Shown: positions 3,600 through 5,920 of the stretch, piece after piece
Numbering within the stretch: the stretch's first letter is position 1
How the letters are laid out: every line of letters starts with the position of its first letter
DNA from: Deltaproteobacteria bacterium
GTDB lineage: Bacteria > Desulfobacterota > Desulfuromonadia > Desulfuromonadales > Geopsychrobacteraceae
NCBI GenBank assembly: GCA_009993495.1
Contig: JAACTI010000247.1
Location: forward strand, 1 to 5,920
Reading direction: 5' to 3'
DNA length: 5,920 nucleotides
Made by a program: the position numbers and the translations under genes
Notes under the pieces: generated by a model
Databases searched by the model: none
What the model was told of the DNA's origin: nothing
Seen by the model: only the letters and a program-made list of their open reading frames with translations

Positions 3600-5920
3600 C
3601 AAGCGCCTGAATGAACAAGATGAATTGTGTCAACTGCGCGAGGAGAACGCCCGCCTCAAGGAATTGCTGACCCAACACGGTATCGCTTGGGAAGAATCGT
3701 CCATCCCAGAACCCGTCCCCGTCACAACCGAACCTGTGCCAGCCCCAACCCATTTCACGACCGACGACAAAATTGCCCTGTTCCGCTGCCTTTTCCGGGG
3801 GCGGGAGGATGTCTATCCGCAGCGCTGGGAGTCGGCCAAGGGCACATCCGGCTATTCACCGGCCTGCGGCAATAAATGGGAGTCGGGTACTTGTGACATG
3901 CGTCGGATCAAATGTGCCGACTGCCGTCACCGTCTGCTGCTGCCGGTGACCGACCGGGTGATCTACGGCCATTTGGCCGGGAAGCAGACCATCGGTGTCT
4001 ATCCGCTTTTGACAGATGACAGCTGCCACTTTCTGGCAGCTGACTTCGATGAGGCCGACTGGCGGGAGGATGCCCAGGCTTTCATGCAATCCTGCAGGGA
4101 ACTCGGTATCGCGGCGGCGCTGGAGATTTCTCGTTCGGGCAATGGCGCTCACGTCTGGATCTTTTTTGCCGAGCCGGTTCCGGCCCGCGAGGCACGGCAA
4201 CTCGGGGCCGCACTCATCAGCCACACCTGCGACCGCACCCGGCAATTGTCTCTGGTCAGCTACGACCGCCTGTTTCCTAACCAGGACACTATGCCCAAGG
4301 GCGGCTTCGGCAACCTGATCGCGCTGCCCCTGCAGAAACAGCCGAGGGGATCAGGGCGCAGTGTCTTCGTTGATGAACAGCTGCAACCTTATCCCGATCA
4401 GTGGGCTTTTCTGGCTTCCATCCGTCCCCTGTCCCGGCGGGACCTGGAGGATGCCATTTTGCGGGCCAGCGGCGGCCGTCATCCTCTGGACGGGGCCTTT
4501 GCCAGCGAGGAAGAAGACAGCAAGCCTTGGCAGCGACCAGCACCTGTTCTCGCAAGAATTACTGGTCCGCTGCCGGAATCGTTGATCTTGGTGCTGGCCA
4601 ACCAGATTTTCATCGCCAAGTGCGATCTGCCCCAGTCCCTGGCCAACCGCCTGATCCGACTCGCCGCCTTCCAGAATCCGGAATTTTATAAGGCCCAGGC
4701 CATGCGTCGGTCGGTGTGGAAAATACCGCCTATCATCGGCTGTGCCGAGAATTTCTCCCAGCATATTGGCCTGCCGCGAGGCTGTCTTGGTGCGGTGCTC
4801 GACCTGCTCCAGGCGAACGACATCCGCCCGGAGCTGCAGGACGAACGTTTGGATGGACGGAGAGTCGCTACAAAATCCACCGGCACCTTGCGCAAGGATC
4901 AGAAAGCAGCGGTGCGGGAAATGCTCAAACATGAGGTCGGCGTGCTCTGCGCCCCGACCGCCTTCGGCAAGACGGTTACTGCTGCCGCTTTGATCGCCCG
5001 GCGCAAAGTGAGCACACTGGTGCTGGTGCATCGCACCGAACTGCTGCGCCAGTGGCAGGAACGATTGACCGGATTTCTTGAGCTCCCGAAAGGAAGCTTG
5101 GGTGTCATCGGCGGCGGCAAGAAGAAACCGTCCGGTAAGATCGACATCGCCGTCATGCAGTCACTGTCGCGACGGAAAGATCTGGGCGAACTGCTCGACC
5201 AGTACGGCCAGATCATCATCGACGAATGCCATCACCTGTCGGCCTTTTCCTTCGAGGCAATCCTCAAACAGGCCAAGGCGAAATTCGTGGTGGGCCTGAC
5301 CGCCACCCCGATACGCCGCGACGGGCATCAGCCGATCATCTTCATGCAGTGCGGGCCGATCCGCCACAGCGCCGCCAGACCGGAAACCGCCCCGACGCAA
5401 CTGGAGGTCTGGTCGAAGGTGCTACCCGCGCCGGAGATCCCAACGGATTCACCGATCCAGGAAGTGTTTCGCATCCTCGCAGGCGATGCGACCCGCAACC
5501 AGCGCGTCGCCGGGGATGTGCTGGCCGCCTACCGCGAAGGGCGCAAGGTGTTGGTGCTTACCGAGCGAACGGATCATCTGCCGCTGTTGCGGGAAGCTCT
5601 GACGGGTGAGGTCGAAAACTGCTTCGTGTTGCATGGCCGTTTATCGAAGAAACAGCGAATGGCGGTGTTCGCCGAGCTGGAGGCGTTGGACGAGTCGGCA
5701 CCAAGGGCGTTACTCGCTACCGGCCGTTTGATTGGCGAAGGCTTCGACCATCCGCCGCTCGACACTCTGGTGTTGGCGATGCCGATTTCCTGGAAGGGGA
5801 CACTCCAGCAATACGCTGGACGCCTGCATCGCGAACACGCCGACAAGCAGGATGTGCGCATTTACGACTATGCCGAGACCGATCATCCCCAACTCAACCG
5901 CATGTGGGATAAACGCCAGC
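3580..5920 (+). CDS. TOTE conflict-system-like archaeo-eukaryotic primase fused to SF2 (DEAD/DEAH-like) helicase, 3' end cut by window edge
   Basis: 780 residues are visible. Residues 10-33 form a short coiled coil (LREENARLKELL). Cys96, Cys105, Cys112 and Cys115 could bind zinc. An archaeo-eukaryotic primase (AEP) domain follows. Its metal-site DxD is AADFDEADW at 153-161 (Asp155, Asp157), its S-x-G-x-G-x-H motif is SRSGNGAHVW at 184-193 (His191), and LFPNQDTMPKGGFGNLI at 231-247 supplies a further acid. The helicase half (about 433-780) has Walker A APTAFGKT at 458-465 (Lys464), DECH at 548-551, LTATP at 573-577, LIGEGFDHP at 717-725 and motif VI QYAGRLHRE at 744-752. AEPs make primers or copy nucleic acid, and SF2 helicases unwind or translocate. 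The fusion matches proteins annotated as TOTE conflict-system components, thought to act against invading DNA/RNA. ATG 3580 is the only good start after the frame's TGA at 3568-3570; the next in-frame ATG (3898) would remove conserved sequence. The stop is beyond the window. Confidence 0.88.
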   Translation, partial: MDLPKSDKRLNEQDELCQLREENARLKELLTQHGIAWEESSIPEPVPVTTEPVPAPTHFTTDDKIALFRCLFRGREDVYPQRWESAKGTSGYSPACGNKWESGTCDMRRIKCADCRHRLLLPVTDRVIYGHLAGKQTIGVYPLLTDDSCHFLAADFDEADWREDAQAFMQSCRELGIAAALEISRSGNGAHVWIFFAEPVPAREARQLGAALISHTCDRTRQLSLVSYDRLFPNQDTMPKGGFGNLIALPLQKQPRGSGRSVFVDEQLQPYPDQWAFLASIRPLSRRDLEDAILRASGGRHPLDGAFASEEEDSKPWQRPAPVLARITGPLPESLILVLANQIFIAKCDLPQSLANRLIRLAAFQNPEFYKAQAMRRSVWKIPPIIGCAENFSQHIGLPRGCLGAVLDLLQANDIRPELQDERLDGRRVATKSTGTLRKDQKAAVREMLKHEVGVLCAPTAFGKTVTAAALIARRKVSTLVLVHRTELLRQWQERLTGFLELPKGSLGVIGGGKKKPSGKIDIAVMQSLSRRKDLGELLDQYGQIIIDECHHLSAFSFEAILKQAKAKFVVGLTATPIRRDGHQPIIFMQCGPIRHSAARPETAPTQLEVWSKVLPAPEIPTDSPIQEVFRILAGDATRNQRVAGDVLAAYREGRKVLVLTERTDHLPLLREALTGEVENCFVLHGRLSKKQRMAVFAELEALDESAPRALLATGRLIGEGFDHPPLDTLVLAMPISWKGTLQQYAGRLHREHADKQDVRIYDYAETDHPQLNRMWDKRQ

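Noticed and set aside
4351..5031. 226-codon open frame on the minus strand
   Set aside because: It lies antisense to the primase-helicase, whose motifs are intact across the whole stretch. The minus-strand product shows no recognisable motif and is a GC-driven shadow.
1..5920. CRISPR array, tRNA, insertion sequence ends, attachment site, rho-independent terminator
   Set aside because: Read through for repeats, cloverleaf-like elements and GC hairpins followed by T runs; none was convincing.

Overview
The window shows one densely packed accessory (defence-island type) segment. Every gene lies on the + strand, with moderately high GC and ordinary bacterial codon use. The style (type I restriction-modification debris, a TOTE-type primase-helicase, start/stop-overlapping cassette genes) suggests a proteobacterium or desulfobacterium-like Gram-negative. 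Nothing here identifies the species and I do not claim one. No tRNA, rRNA, CRISPR array, transposase, attachment site or convincing rho-independent terminator was seen.

Layout. (1) Positions 1-339 hold the C-terminal end of a type I restriction-modification methylase (HsdM), interrupted by an in-frame TAG at 127-129, after which the conserved C-terminal tail continues in the same frame to a TGA. (2) Positions 340-438 are a short spacer with a good ribosome binding site for the next gene, a possible 32-codon ORF and small inverted repeats. (3) Positions 439-3599 hold a four-gene cassette. It comprises an ABC/RecF-like ATPase with a DUF3696-type C-terminus, a PIN-like nuclease-fold protein, an ATP-dependent RNA ligase and a DUF6155-like protein. 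Its three internal junctions are 4-base ATGA/GTGA overlaps. The last gene appears frameshifted near 3471-3490, because its natural-looking C-terminus is in the -1 frame. (4) Positions 3580-5920 encode the first 780 residues of a primase-helicase resembling the TOTE conflict-system proteins, with an archaeo-eukaryotic primase domain followed by an SF2 helicase. It runs off the right edge.

How they may work together. The ATPase plus PIN pair looks like a sensor/effector module in which the ATPase would control a metal-dependent nuclease. PIN ribonucleases leave 5'-phosphate and 3'-OH ends, which are the ends an ATP-dependent RNA ligase can seal. The adjacent ligase could therefore reverse or temper the nuclease's damage without an end-healing enzyme. 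The arrangement recalls the E. coli prr locus, where an anticodon nuclease gene sits within a type I R-M locus, although these proteins are not PrrC. This coupling is inference. No hsdS or hsdR is visible; they may lie outside the window or be lost. The two lesions (amber in hsdM, frameshift in the DUF6155-like gene) suggest recent decay, phase-variation-like switching or sequencing error.
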